NCBI RefSeq assembly: GCF_000298215.1
Contig: NZ_BAHD01000066.1
Location: forward strand, 1 to 39,170
DNA from: Kineosphaera limosa NBRC 100340
GTDB taxonomy: Bacteria; Actinomycetota; Actinomycetes; Actinomycetales; Dermatophilaceae
Direction: 5' to 3'
Length of the DNA: 39,170 nucleotides
Shown: positions 24,850 to 35,384 of the stretch, piece after piece
Layout: every line of letters starts with the position of its first letter
Numbering within the stretch: the stretch's first letter is position 1
The notes under the pieces: generated by a model
What the model was told of the DNA's origin: nothing
The model's database searches: none
What the model saw: only the letters and a program-made list of their open reading frames with translations
Program-made: the position numbers and the translations under genes

Positions 24850-25592
24850 AACTCACGCTGCGCATCCACCGACAAGACGGGCCGTCGGCTCCTGCCCGCA
24901 CCGTCTCCTATGAGGTCGAGGGGTTGGCGCCGCAGATGAGCCTGCTCGACGCGCTCGACCTGTTGAACACGCGGCTCGTGGAGTCCGGCGACGACCCGGT
25001 GAGCGTTGAATCGGACTGCCGCGAGGGCATTTGCGGGGCGTGCGGGATCACGGTCGACGGGCGTCCGCACGGGCCGCAGGCCAACACCCCGACGTGCCAC
25101 CAGCGGCTCGGCGCGTTCGCCGACGGGGCGACCGTGACGTTGGAGCCGCTGCGGTCGGGGGCGTTCCCGGTGGTGCGGGACCTCGTCGTCGACCGGTCTG
25201 CGCTGGACCGGATCATCGCCGCCGGCGGGCACGTCGGGCTGGACGCCGGCACCGCCCCGGATGCCGACTCGGTGCCGATCACCGCGGGCGTCGCCGAGGC
25301 GGCCCTCGACATGGCCGCGTGCATCGGCTGCGGGGCGTGCGTCGCGGCCTGCCCCAACGGAGCCGCGCACCTGTTCGCCGGGGCCAAGCTGACGCACCTG
25401 GCGCTGCTGCCGCACGGGTCGCTCGAACGCTCCACCCGCGCCCGGGCCGTCAGCCGCCGGTTGGACGAGGAGTTCGGCCCGTGTTCGCTGTACGGCGCGT
25501 GCGCCCAGGTGTGCCCGGCGCACATCTCCCTGACCGCCGTCGCCGCCGTCCCCAAGCAGCGCCTCCGCGCCCTCTTCCGCCGCGACGGGTAG
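24846..25592 (+). CDS. sdhB: Succinate dehydrogenase iron-sulfur subunit
   Basis: 248 residues. The [2Fe-2S] domain has CREGICGACG with the fourth Cys in NTPTCHQRL. The second domain has CIGCGACVAACP for [4Fe-4S] and CSLYGACAQVCPA for the remaining cluster. It links the flavoprotein to the cytochrome b. ATG 24846 overlaps the sdhA stop by 4 nt, so sdhC, sdhA and sdhB form one coupled operon. It is followed directly by the repeat region. Confidence 0.95.
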
Positions 25593-25612
25593 ACCCGCGG
25601 GCGCTCGCGGCC

Positions 25613-25695
25613 CCGTCCACATCCTGGGCGTTGCGCTCCCTGTCGAGCGTCGCGGTCGCAACAGCAACCCTCGGCAGCAAGGGCAACCGTCGACG
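25613..25695 (+). repeat. Dispersed palindromic repeat, copy C
   Basis: 83 bp, about 93 per cent identical to copy D, 148 bp downstream. The shared start is CCGTCCACATCCTGGGCGT, then the core TCGCGGTCGCAACAGCAACC (25650-25669) and the end CAACCGTCGAC. Its left palindrome arm has about three mismatches relative to copy D. Confidence 0.8.
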
Positions 25696-25760
25696 GGAGG
25701 GCCGCGCGCGTCCGACAGGAGAGGAGAGCGGCACGCGTCGCCACCCCGAAGCCCACCCCT

Positions 25761-25843
25761 CCGTCCACATCCTGGGCGTCGCGGTCCCTGCCGAGGGTTG
25801 CGGTCGCAACAGCAACCCTCGGCAGCAAGGGCAACCGTCGACA
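25761..25843 (+). repeat. Dispersed palindromic repeat, copy D (best-formed hairpin)
   Basis: CTGCCGAGGGTTGC (25788-25801) and GCAACCCTCGGCAG (25812-25825) are perfect 14-bp complements around GGTCGCAACA. Copies C and D fill most of the 319 bp between sdhB and the rhomboid gene, where no gene was found. Confidence 0.82.
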
Positions 25844-25911
25844 GGGGGTGGGCAGCGGGCGGCGGGCGTCCCACCAGGATCGGTTCAGGGTTGCCTGGCA
25901 GGCTTGGGCGG

Positions 25912-26517
25912 GTGACGACTCTGAGCCGCCGCCCCGCCAGCCCGAACCTGCCGACGTGGCTGCACCGAGTGGTGCCCGTGTTCGTCCTCGTGGCGCTCAT
26001 GTGGGTCAGCGAGATCGTCGACACGATCCTCCCGGCCGACCTCGACCTGTTCGGCATCGTGCCCCGCACACTCGACGGGCTGCCGGGCATCGTGCTCAGC
26101 CCGTTCCTGCACCTGGGGTTCGCGCACCTCATCGCCAACACGTCGGTCCTCATCGTGCTGGGTGCACTGATCGCCTGGACGACCAAGCGGCTGTGGGCCC
26201 TAACCATCGGCGTGATCCTGCTCAGCGGCCTGGGCGTGTGGCTGCTCGGGCCACAGAACTCCATCACGATCGGCGCCAGCGGGCTCGTCTACGGGTACGC
26301 GACATTCCTGGTCGTCTACGGGTTTGTGGTGCGCCGCTTCTGGGCTGCCCTGCTCGGTCTGGTGGTGTTCGGGGTTTACGGATCCATGATCTGGGGCGTG
26401 TTGCCGCTGCAGCCCGGAGTCTCGTGGCAGGCCCACCTCTTCGGCGCCCTCGCCGGCATCTTCCTCGCCGTGCGTCTCGGCCGACGCGACCGCGTCACGT
26501 GGCAACCGGTGATCTGA
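25912..26517 (+). CDS. Rhomboid-family intramembrane serine protease
   Basis: 201 residues, about six helices. The family motifs are HLGFAHLIANTSVLIVLGAL (H-x-x-x-N near residues 72-76), GASGLVYGY with the catalytic Ser at about 123, and SWQAHLFGALAGIFLA with the catalytic His at about 175. The spacing is right for rhomboid. GTG 25912 is chosen as the first start after the repeat region; the frame upstream translates copy D. No strong ribosome site is seen. Substrate unknown. Confidence 0.86.
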   Translation: MTTLSRRPASPNLPTWLHRVVPVFVLVALMWVSEIVDTILPADLDLFGIVPRTLDGLPGIVLSPFLHLGFAHLIANTSVLIVLGALIAWTTKRLWALTIGVILLSGLGVWLLGPQNSITIGASGLVYGYATFLVVYGFVVRRFWAALLGLVVFGVYGSMIWGVLPLQPGVSWQAHLFGALAGIFLAVRLGRRDRVTWQPVI

Positions 26518-26575
26518 GCCGCTCGCTGCAGCGAATCCGCCCCACGGCACCCATGCGGCCTTCAGGATGGCTTCG

Positions 26576-27820
26576 ATGACCGACGCCCAGCACCCCGCGC
26601 ACCAGAACGAAGTGACGCAGCCCGAATCTCCGGCTGCCCGCTGGGCGTCCCGGCTCGTCGTCGCAGGGGTGGCGTTGACGGCCGCGTGGCTGGCGGCGCT
26701 GACCCTCGGCGTGTTCGCTCCTGGCCTCCCGCGCCTGGGCGCCTATGGGGCGGTGATGGCGGGTGACAGCTTCCGGGCGATGCTCTTCGCGCTGGGGGTC
26801 ACCGCAGTCGCCGCGTGGCTGTGGTGGCGGCGGCGCACGGCGTTTCGGGCGCTGGTCGTGGCGATGGCCGCGTTCGCCCTCATCGGCACCGGGTATGTCA
26901 GCGGCCGGCTCGTCGCGACCGCCCGCGCGGAGAGCGTCGACCTGCAGGTCGCGCCCCTCTTCGGCCTCGGCGGCACGGACGCCCGCGATCCCGACGCCGA
27001 TGTCGTCTACCTGCACGATCAGGGCGAGGATCTACGGATCGCGCTGTGGCAGCCGCCCGCCCCAGGCCCGGCATCGGCGGCCCGGCGGGCTCCGGTGGTG
27101 GCGCTCGTACACGGCGGCGGGTGGATCGGCGGCAGCCGCCTCGACCCGCTCCAGACGGCCCGCGCGACCTGGCTGGCCGACCAGGGATACCTCGTCGCGA
27201 GCGTCGGCTACTCCCTCTCCGGGCCCGACCGACACCTGTGGGACGCGCAAGAACCGCAGCTCGCGTGCGCCCTGACGTGGCTCGGTCAGCACGCGCGCGA
27301 CTATGGCGGCGACCCCACCCGGCTGGCGATGGTCGGCGACTCCGCGGGCGGCAACCTCGTGCTCGACGTGGCGTACCGCGCCGCCGCCGCCACGGCGACT
27401 TCCGCCTGCGAGGGGCCGATACCGCAGGTCAAGGCGGTGTCGACGCTGTACCCGAATGTCTCGCCCGCCGGTTTCTACGCCGCCGACCGCACCGGCTCCG
27501 GCCTGGCCGCCACGATGACGCAGCGGCACACCGGCGGCACCCCGGCCGAGGTGCCGGAGCGGTACGAGGCCCTCACCCCCGCCAACCACCTGACGGCCGC
27601 CGCACCGCCCACGCTCATGGTCGTGCCGAACGGCGACCGCTTCGTACCCCCTGCGGACGCCTACGCCCTGGCCGACACGCTGAGCGCCACCGGCGTGCCC
27701 AACCATCTCGTGCGCATCTACGCCGCCGACCACATCTTCGACGCCAAGTCCGGCAGCGCCGGCGCGCAAATCTGGCGCCAGGCCACCCTCGACTGGTTCC
27801 GGGCTCACGAGCTCGGCTGA
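26576..27820 (+). CDS. Membrane-anchored alpha/beta hydrolase (HSL/carboxylesterase-like)
   Basis: 414 residues. Three N-terminal helices (about 22-45, 58-80 and 86-108; VVAGVALTAAWLAALTLGVF, MLFALGVTAVAAWLWW, VVAMAAFALIGTGYVSG) anchor an extracellular hydrolase. The oxyanion motif is HGGGW, the nucleophile elbow is GDSAGGN, and the catalytic His is in YAADHIFD. PPTLMVVPNGDRFVPPADAY holds the likely acid. ATG 26576 is preferred to ATG 26567 because AGGA (26564-26567) then lies 8 nt upstream. Natural substrate unknown. Confidence 0.83.
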   Translation: MTDAQHPAHQNEVTQPESPAARWASRLVVAGVALTAAWLAALTLGVFAPGLPRLGAYGAVMAGDSFRAMLFALGVTAVAAWLWWRRRTAFRALVVAMAAFALIGTGYVSGRLVATARAESVDLQVAPLFGLGGTDARDPDADVVYLHDQGEDLRIALWQPPAPGPASAARRAPVVALVHGGGWIGGSRLDPLQTARATWLADQGYLVASVGYSLSGPDRHLWDAQEPQLACALTWLGQHARDYGGDPTRLAMVGDSAGGNLVLDVAYRAAAATATSACEGPIPQVKAVSTLYPNVSPAGFYAADRTGSGLAATMTQRHTGGTPAEVPERYEALTPANHLTAAAPPTLMVVPNGDRFVPPADAYALADTLSATGVPNHLVRIYAADHIFDAKSGSAGAQIWRQATLDWFRAHELG

Positions 27821-27874
27821 GCAACTGCCGGCCAGCGGTCACCGTTCGTCCCCTGCACGTGCTGTGCTGGGGGC

Positions 27875-28465
27875 ATGAGCCAGACGTGGACGACGCACGC
27901 GGTCACCCCGGAGCGGTTCGACGACTTCGCGGACGTCATCAACCCCAACCGACGCGCCACCCACTGCTGGTGTCTGTCGCATCGGTTGGGCGCCAAGGAG
28001 ATTCGTGAGCTCGGCGGCGACCGGGAACAGGTGATGCGCACCTTGTGCGAGCGCGACGTACCGCCTGGCGTCGTGACCTACCGCGACGGGGTTCCGGTGG
28101 GCTGGTGCAACATCGGGCCGCGCGCGGAGATCCCCCGGCTGGCGAATTCGCAGCTGATCCGCCCTGTCGATGACGTGCCGGTATGGAGCGTCGTGTGTGT
28201 CGTCGTGCGCAGTGGGCATCGCCGGCAGGGAGTGGTGGCGCAGCTCATCGAGGGCGCCGTGCAGTGGGCCGCCGGCCATGGCGCCCCGGCGGTCGAGGCC
28301 CACCCGGTCGATCCGCCGGGGCGGATGGACACCACCATGGCGTTCGTCGGCACCCGCGCCATGTTCGAGCGCGCCGGCTTCGAGGTCATCGGCACCACCG
28401 ACGCTGTGGCCTCAAAGATGCCGCGCCTCGTCATGCGCCGAGTGCTGCGCGGGCAGCCCGCCTGA
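27875..28465 (+). CDS. GNAT-family N-acetyltransferase
   Basis: 196 residues. The N-terminus MSQTWTTHAVTPERFDDFAD and CWCLSHRLGAKE are typical of one GNAT subgroup with a Cys-Trp-Cys motif. The acetyl-CoA site reads VVCVVVRSGHRRQGVVAQLI (motif R-x-x-G, here RRQGVV). The C-terminal strand FVGTRAMFERAGFEVIGTTD ends the fold. Target unknown. A hairpin follows the stop. Confidence 0.85.
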   Translation: MSQTWTTHAVTPERFDDFADVINPNRRATHCWCLSHRLGAKEIRELGGDREQVMRTLCERDVPPGVVTYRDGVPVGWCNIGPRAEIPRLANSQLIRPVDDVPVWSVVCVVVRSGHRRQGVVAQLIEGAVQWAAGHGAPAVEAHPVDPPGRMDTTMAFVGTRAMFERAGFEVIGTTDAVASKMPRLVMRRVLRGQPA

Positions 28466-28480
28466 CTCGTCCGCACCCCC

Positions 28481-28497
28481 GTCGGGGCGCCCCCGAC
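28481..28497 (+). terminator. Terminator hairpin after the acetyltransferase
   Basis: GTCGGGG (28481-28487), loop CGC, CCCCGAC (28491-28497), beginning 15 nt after the stop; a few bases later ACGTTCTCG. Confidence 0.6.
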
Positions 28498-28525
28498 ACG
28501 TTCTCGACCGGTGGTGCTGGCCGAC

Positions 28526-28642
28526 GTAGCGACTTCTTGACGTACCCGGGCCGCCACTGCGCGCGAGGCATTTCACATCACTGCAGGTCAGCGCCCTGAG
28601 CCCATTTTGCCGCCACTCCCGGGTACGTCAAGAAGTCGCTAC
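28526..28642. repeat. 25-bp perfect inverted repeat, 117-bp element
   Basis: Positions 28526-28550 and 28618-28642 are exact complements, separated by 67 bp with no open frame. The arms include GACTTCTTGACG, which recurs at 28745-28756 across the Clp gene's stop codon. Ends look like those of a miniature inverted-repeat element, but no target duplication was seen. It lies between two convergent genes. Confidence 0.7.
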
Positions 28643-28656
28643 CTTCTGTAAGCGCA

Positions 28657-28690
28657 GTGACGGGGGCGCCAGGCTCGGCGCCCCCGTCAC
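28657..28690 (-). terminator. Terminator hairpin after the Clp ATPase gene
   Basis: GTGACGGGGGCGCC (28657-28670) and GGCGCCCCCGTCAC (28677-28690) pair perfectly around AGGCTC. It lies 50 nt past the Clp stop. On the minus strand it is followed by a pyrimidine-poor stretch, so it is not a classic T-run terminator. Confidence 0.75.
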
Positions 28691-28704
28691 GGGCTGGGGC
28701 CTGC

Positions 28705-28740
28705 GGTCAGGACTTCTTGGCGGTCAGGGCTTCTTGGCAG

Positions 28741-28755
<15 letters not shown>
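28705..28755. repeat. Three tandem 17-bp units across the Clp gene 3' end
   Basis: Units 28705-28721, 28722-28738 and 28739-28755 differ at 1-3 positions. The first reads GGTCAGGACTTCTTGGC. The third contains the Clp stop codon (28741-28743) and the last Lys-Lys-Ser codons, so the gene's end has been copied twice downstream. Confidence 0.85.
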
Positions 28756-31329
<2,574 letters not shown>

Positions 31330-31461
31330 GGGGTTCTCCGATCACGTGGATACACGGTTCCGCGCAGTGGGCTGCGTCACTCCAGTGCGCGCTGTTCCAC
31401 CCTTCCCGAGCACTCCCGCCGGGGCAACCCTTTCGTCGTCACCTGCGTGGACTGAATCGAG

Positions 31462-32103
31462 TTAGCCGCCGAGGCCGGGAAGCAGGGCCTTGAGGCCGGC
31501 AACGACCATCTGCACGGCGATGGCCGCCAGGATCATGCCCATGAGGCGCGTCATGATGACCCGCATCGTCTGACTCATGTGATGCCCGATGTTCGGGGCG
31601 AACCACAGCACGGCGAACAGCAGGGCGAGTACGACACCCAGCGCGGCGCTCACGGCGATGTACCCGGCGGCGCCGTCGGCGTGACTCGTGAAGACGATGA
31701 TCGTCGTGATCGTGCCGGGCCCCAGCATCATCGGGAAGGTGAGCGGGTAGAACGACACGTCGCCCTGGGCGGCCTGGTCGGACTGGTGCTGCTTCTCGTC
31801 GGCCGATCCGGAGTGGGCGCTGCTGGCGCCGTTGAGCATGCCGAGCGCGATCATCAGCAGCACGATGCCGCCGGCGACGCGGAAGTCGTCGACGGTGATG
31901 CCGAAGAAGCCCAGCACCGCGCTGCCGCTGACCACGATGACGGCCGCCAGCATGAGCGAGTAGAGCACCACCCGCACCGCCGTGTGACGTTGGCGTTTGA
32001 GCTCGAACCCGGCGGTCAGCGCGAGGAACATCGGCAGCGCGACGAACGGGTTCATGATGGCGAAGAACCCGCCGAAGGCCTGCACGAAGAGGGAGACGTC
32101 CAT
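31462..32103 (-). CDS. MarC-family integral membrane protein
   Basis: 213 residues, about six helices. The opening MDVSLFVQAFGGFFAIMNPF VALPMFLALT and the SFYPLTFPMMLGPGTITTII stretch (P-L-x-x-P-x-x-x-G-P-G) are family marks. A short acidic loop (SAHSGSADEKQHQSDQAAQG) lies in the middle. The MarC name does not imply drug resistance; transport function is unproven. ATG 32103 is chosen; the open frame upstream to 32202 adds an unlikely soluble leader. Same strand as the Clp gene, 132 bp upstream of it. Confidence 0.88.
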   Translation of the reverse strand: MDVSLFVQAFGGFFAIMNPFVALPMFLALTAGFELKRQRHTAVRVVLYSLMLAAVIVVSGSAVLGFFGITVDDFRVAGGIVLLMIALGMLNGASSAHSGSADEKQHQSDQAAQGDVSFYPLTFPMMLGPGTITTIIVFTSHADGAAGYIAVSAALGVVLALLFAVLWFAPNIGHHMSQTMRVIMTRLMGMILAAIAVQMVVAGLKALLPGLGG

Positions 32104-32194
32104 ACGCCACTTACTACCAGTCGGCGGCGCCCACGAGACGGCCCGGAGGTGGCCGGCCGGTGCCGCCGTTCGCCCACCTTTCGCTCGGGTTGCG

Positions 32195-33529
32195 TCAGCC
32201 ACCGGCCAGGAGGTAGGCGGCGGCGGTGTGCAAGAACTCGGGGATGTCGTCGGGCACCGCGCGAGAGTCGAGGCAGTCGGTCCAGACGCCGACGTGCGCG
32301 TCGAAGCGGCTCGGGGGTCCGCCCCGCTCGGCGGCGCTCCGCCAGGCGGTCGCCCAGCGCACCCCGTCGGCCTCCTTGACGAGCACCGTCGTGCCGGCCG
32401 CGTAGGCAGCGGAGGCGGAGGGCTCGGCGGGGTGGAAGCCGAGGGCGGTCGCGCGTTGGCGCACCCCCGCGAGTTGGGCCTGGGTCAGCGAATGGACGGC
32501 CGCGTCGAAGGCCAGTTCGCCGTTGCGGCGGTCGCCGGACCACAGTCGACCACTGGCGCCTGCGCAGTCCCGCATCGCCAACTCGCTCGTACCGGCGACG
32601 CCGCTGGGTGCGGCAGCGCCAGGGAGCGGTGAGTCGCCCGTGAGTGCTGCGGCGTTCGGTTGGGCGTCGGGTGGCAGGGTGATCGACTGGCGCACCTGGG
32701 CGAATCCGTCCTCGGCGGAGCGGGCCTCACCAGGTCGCCCGTCGAACGCGACCAGCGCCCCCAGCGCGCAGACGAGCAGCAGCAACGCGACGCCGACAGT
32801 CGCTAGTGGACCGATCACCCCGCTACCCCAGCGGCGCACGCGAGAGGCGGGGCCGACGTCGATGAGCCGCACCGACTCCGGCTCCGGAGGGGGTCGGTCG
32901 CCGGGGCGGCCGCCGAGCCGAGGCCGCTGCGCGAGGAGGCGACGGGCCAGTTCGCGGGCGATCCGCGGCTCCTCGCAGACCAGGGCCGAGCCGTCGCCCA
33001 GATGCACGAGGGTCTGGGTGCCGCGCGCCTGGTACCACTCGCCGCTGGCGGAGCGCCGCAGCGTGTTCTCGTCGTCGACGACCACGCTGACCAGGGATGT
33101 CAGGGGCAGACTCAGCGGCCGCAGCAATCGTCGGGCGTGCACGTGCGCCCCGTCGAGCTGCACGGCGTGCACCAGCGTGCCGTGCCAGGCGAAGGCGAGC
33201 GCCAGCAGCGCAACGTACGCGAGCACGCCGAGTTGCGCGGCTCGATTGCCGGGCCACAGCGTGAGCGCGTAGAGGCAACCGGCCAGCCCGGGCAGCCCCG
33301 CGAGCGCGATGAGAGCCAGCGCGCGCACCGGTCGGGCGACGGTGAGGATCCAGCCGGTCGCGGTCTTGCGCACGCGACGCCTCGACCCCCCGGACGCCCC
33401 CACCGAACGCCGTGGGTGGCCCGGCGACCGAGACCCTCTGGACCCTCCGGAGCCCGGCGCCTGTGATGCGCCCGCGGACCCACGAGCCTGCGCGGACGTC
33501 GAGGACGACGACATCGGTGCGGTCGACAC
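32195..33529 (-). CDS. Unrecognised membrane protein, DUF-like
   Basis: 444 residues of no family I can name. After a Ser/Gly-rich start (residues 1-50) two helices (ALALIALAGLPGLAGCLYAL and LGVLAYVALLALAFAWHGTL) lead to a beta-rich cytosolic part (VHAVQLDGAHVHARRLLRPL to SALVCEEPRIARELARRLLA), resembling a PH-like module with a bacterial PH pattern. One more helix (VIGPLATVGVALLLLVCALG, about 250) precedes an outer domain with two Cys (AMRDCAGASG and WTDCLDSR) that may form a disulfide. GTG 33529 has GAGGGGAGG 5 nt upstream and is preferred over the 33556 frame start. It is separated from MarC by 91 bp, same strand. Confidence 0.72.
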   Translation of the reverse strand: MSTAPMSSSSTSAQARGSAGASQAPGSGGSRGSRSPGHPRRSVGASGGSRRRVRKTATGWILTVARPVRALALIALAGLPGLAGCLYALTLWPGNRAAQLGVLAYVALLALAFAWHGTLVHAVQLDGAHVHARRLLRPLSLPLTSLVSVVVDDENTLRRSASGEWYQARGTQTLVHLGDGSALVCEEPRIARELARRLLAQRPRLGGRPGDRPPPEPESVRLIDVGPASRVRRWGSGVIGPLATVGVALLLLVCALGALVAFDGRPGEARSAEDGFAQVRQSITLPPDAQPNAAALTGDSPLPGAAAPSGVAGTSELAMRDCAGASGRLWSGDRRNGELAFDAAVHSLTQAQLAGVRQRATALGFHPAEPSASAAYAAGTTVLVKEADGVRWATAWRSAAERGGPPSRFDAHVGVWTDCLDSRAVPDDIPEFLHTAAAYLLAGG

Positions 33530-33641
33530 GGGCGCCTCCCCTCGAGCTCCACGCACCTGAGCTGGTCGGCCGGTGCCGGTAGGGGCTAAGCATCCCAGCC
33601 GAAGGCGACGCCCAACACCGAAATGCCATGTCCTTTAGTCC

Positions 33642-33806
33642 CGCTCGGCAGCACGGGCAGCATCTTGCGCGCCCTGCCGAGCGCCCCCGGGGTCGCCGCC
33701 GCCCCACGATGCCCGACCCACTGGCTCGCTAGGCAACGCGAGCAGCATGTTGCCCTGCGCGCCTAGCGCCCTGAGGCGTCGAAGATGCCCAGTGCTCTGG
33801 GGCATC
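33642..33806. repeat. Array of three hairpins between divergent genes
   Basis: Hairpin 1: CGCTCGGCAG (33642-33651)/CTGCCGAGCG (33674-33683). Hairpin 2: CGCTAGGC (33727-33734)/GCCTAGCG (33761-33768), with inner GGCAAC/GTTGCC. Hairpin 3: GATGCCC (33784-33790)/GGGCATC (33800-33806). Hairpins 1 and 2 both carry AGCAT-T-TTGC-like loops, 85 bp apart, so they look like diverged copies. The flanking genes are transcribed away, so these are not simple terminators. No gene was found in 33530-33863. Confidence 0.6.
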
Positions 33807-33828
33807 GAAGGCAGCCTGCCTAGCTAGG

Positions 33829-33863
33829 TTGACACGCTGACTAGTCAGGCACACAATCTAGGT
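33829..33863 (+). promoter_or_regulatory. PadR promoter with a palindromic operator in the spacer; leaderless
   Basis: -35 TTGACA (33829-33834), 17-bp spacer, -10 CACAAT (33852-33857). A perfect 12-bp palindrome CTGACTAGTCAG (33837-33848) fills the spacer, so a PadR dimer there would block polymerase. The -10 ends 6 nt before ATG 33864 and no ribosome site is present. Confidence 0.75.
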
Positions 33864-34262
33864 ATGGCAACTGAGGAGGAGTGGCCCAGCGACTGGCTGC
33901 GCGGGGTCCTGGGCCTCGCGGTGCTCGCCGCGCTGACGAGGGGTCGGCGGCACGGCTACGCGATCGCCCAGGAGCTGGCCGACGCGGGCCTGGGCACCGT
34001 CAAGGGCGGCACGCTGTACCCGCTGCTCGGCCGGCTCGAAGCAGCCGGCCACGTCGAGGCGCACTGGCAGCCCGGAGCGGGTGGGCCGGGTCGCAAGGTC
34101 TACGCGCTGACCTCCGCGGGCGCGGAGTTTCTCGCCGAGCGGGCCGACCGCTGGCGAGCCTTCACCGACGTCACGCGCCACGTCATCGAGGGTCGCGCGA
34201 CAACGACAGCCGCGACATCCACAGCAGCAAGGACAGCAGCAAGGACAGGGGACCAGGCATGA
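33864..34262 (+). CDS. PadR-family transcriptional regulator
   Basis: 132 residues. The winged helix reads WLRGVLGLAVLAALTRGRRH GYAIAQELADAGLGTVKGGT LYPLLGRLEAAGHVEAHWQP, then wing PGRKVYALTSAGAEFLAER. The C-terminal helix is Thr/Ala-rich with an in-frame 12-bp repeat at 34221-34244 giving TAAR twice (TAARTAART). It probably represses its own promoter through the spacer palindrome. It overlaps the membrane partner by 4 nt (ATGA). The inducer is unknown. Confidence 0.9.
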   Translation: MATEEEWPSDWLRGVLGLAVLAALTRGRRHGYAIAQELADAGLGTVKGGTLYPLLGRLEAAGHVEAHWQPGAGGPGRKVYALTSAGAEFLAERADRWRAFTDVTRHVIEGRATTTAATSTAARTAARTGDQA

Positions 34263-35014
34263 ACACGAACAGGAGCACCGCGATGGGCAAGGCACACGAC
34301 CACGACCTGGCGGCCATGGCGCCGCACGCAGAGCCGGAGTGGGTCGACGCGTTCGTCGTCGAACAGCGCGTGCTCGGCGTGCCCGGCACCCGCATCGGCG
34401 ACGCGCTCGCCGTCATCGAGGGGCACCTGTGCGAAACCGGTGAGAGCGCCGCCGAGGCGTTCGGCCCAGCCACGGAGTACGCCCGGGAGTTGGCGTCGAG
34501 CGAGGGCAGCGGATCGTCGGGTCTGGGCGCGAGCACCATGGTGTCCGGCGCGTTGGGCCTGGCGGGCATCGTGCTGTTGCCGCGGGCCGTCACCGGATGG
34601 CTCGAGGCCGCGCCGGTGACCGTGACGACCGGGGACTTCGTCGTCGCCGGGCTGTTGGCCGCACTCACGGCGCTGGTGTTGGTCTTCCCGGAGCGCGCGA
34701 TCCGGCTCATCCTCGACCGACCGGTGCTCGCGTTTCTCCTCGGGCCGCTGCTCGTGGGCGTCTTCGTCGCCGCGTTCGTGCTGTGGCGCACCCCGGTGGT
34801 CGACCTGCCGGCGCTGGCGGTCGGTCTCGTCGCCGGGGCCGGCCTACTCGTCGCGGCGGTGCTGAGCTGGCGGGAGCCGGCCGACCTCGTCGCCGACCCG
34901 AGCGGCCGGACCTACGGATCAGCGCGGGCGACGCGACTGACGACCGCGCTGGCCCTGCCGATCATCGCCCTGCTCATGTGCCTGGTCTCCTGGGTTACCT
35001 GGCTGCTGACCTAG
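34259..35014 (+). CDS. PadR-partner membrane protein with an N-terminal HAAS-like domain
   Basis: 251 residues. A soluble N-terminal part (PEWVDAFVVEQRVLGVPGTR IGDALAVIEGHLCETGESAA EAFGPATEYARELA, about 25-80) matches the HAAS/DUF1700-type helical module often found beside PadR genes. It is followed by six membrane helices (VSGALGLAGIVLLPRAVTG to LALPIIALLMCLVSWVTWLL). ATG 34259 overlaps the PadR stop, with AGGGGA upstream; ATG 34283 is an alternative. Such pairs are thought to sense envelope stress, but this is inference. The 3' end overlaps the convergent DUF2784 gene by 20 bp. Confidence 0.78.
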   Translation: MNTNRSTAMGKAHDHDLAAMAPHAEPEWVDAFVVEQRVLGVPGTRIGDALAVIEGHLCETGESAAEAFGPATEYARELASSEGSGSSGLGASTMVSGALGLAGIVLLPRAVTGWLEAAPVTVTTGDFVVAGLLAALTALVLVFPERAIRLILDRPVLAFLLGPLLVGVFVAAFVLWRTPVVDLPALAVGLVAGAGLLVAAVLSWREPADLVADPSGRTYGSARATRLTTALALPIIALLMCLVSWVTWLLT

Positions 35015-35384
35015 CCGACCGGCGGCGCAGGAGCAGCAGCGCAACGTAGCCGACCCACGAGACGACGACCACGGAAGCGACGAGCAGCAGCACCTGGGGG
35101 TTGAGCTCGGCGGGGTACATCACGTCCTGGATGTAGGTGTCGATGAACCCGGTGGGCACGAGCCCGGGCTGCCCGGCGTTCAGACGTGCCCACTGTTCGA
35201 TCTCGGTCAGTGGGCACGTCCAATGCCAGGCCTCGATACCGAATGCCCAGATGGCCGTGACGAGATGCACCCAGATGAGGCGAGGTCGGCGCCAGGCCCA
35301 GAATCCGCCTCCGATGAGAAAGGCGATGAAGCCGAAGTGCAGCAGCATCGCGACGTTCGCGATGATCAGCCACACCCAGATCAT
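34995..35384 (-). CDS. DUF2784 membrane protein
   Basis: 129 residues, three or four helices. MIWVWLIIANVAMLLHFGFI AFLIGGGFWAWRR, HLVTAIWAFGIEAWHWTCPL TEIEQWAR and the family-typical FIDTYIQDVMYPAELNPQVL match DUF2784 well. Function unknown. Its ATG shares one base with the TGA of the symporter gene, so the two are co-translated. The final residues are basic (RRRSARSAAR). Confidence 0.88.
   Translation of the reverse strand: MIWVWLIIANVAMLLHFGFIAFLIGGGFWAWRRPRLIWVHLVTAIWAFGIEAWHWTCPLTEIEQWARLNAGQPGLVPTGFIDTYIQDVMYPAELNPQVLLLVASVVVVSWVGYVALLLLRRRSARSAAR

Noticed and set aside
25613-25843. CRISPR array in the repeats after sdhB
   Set aside because: Only two long units, no regular short spacers, and no cas genes in the window.
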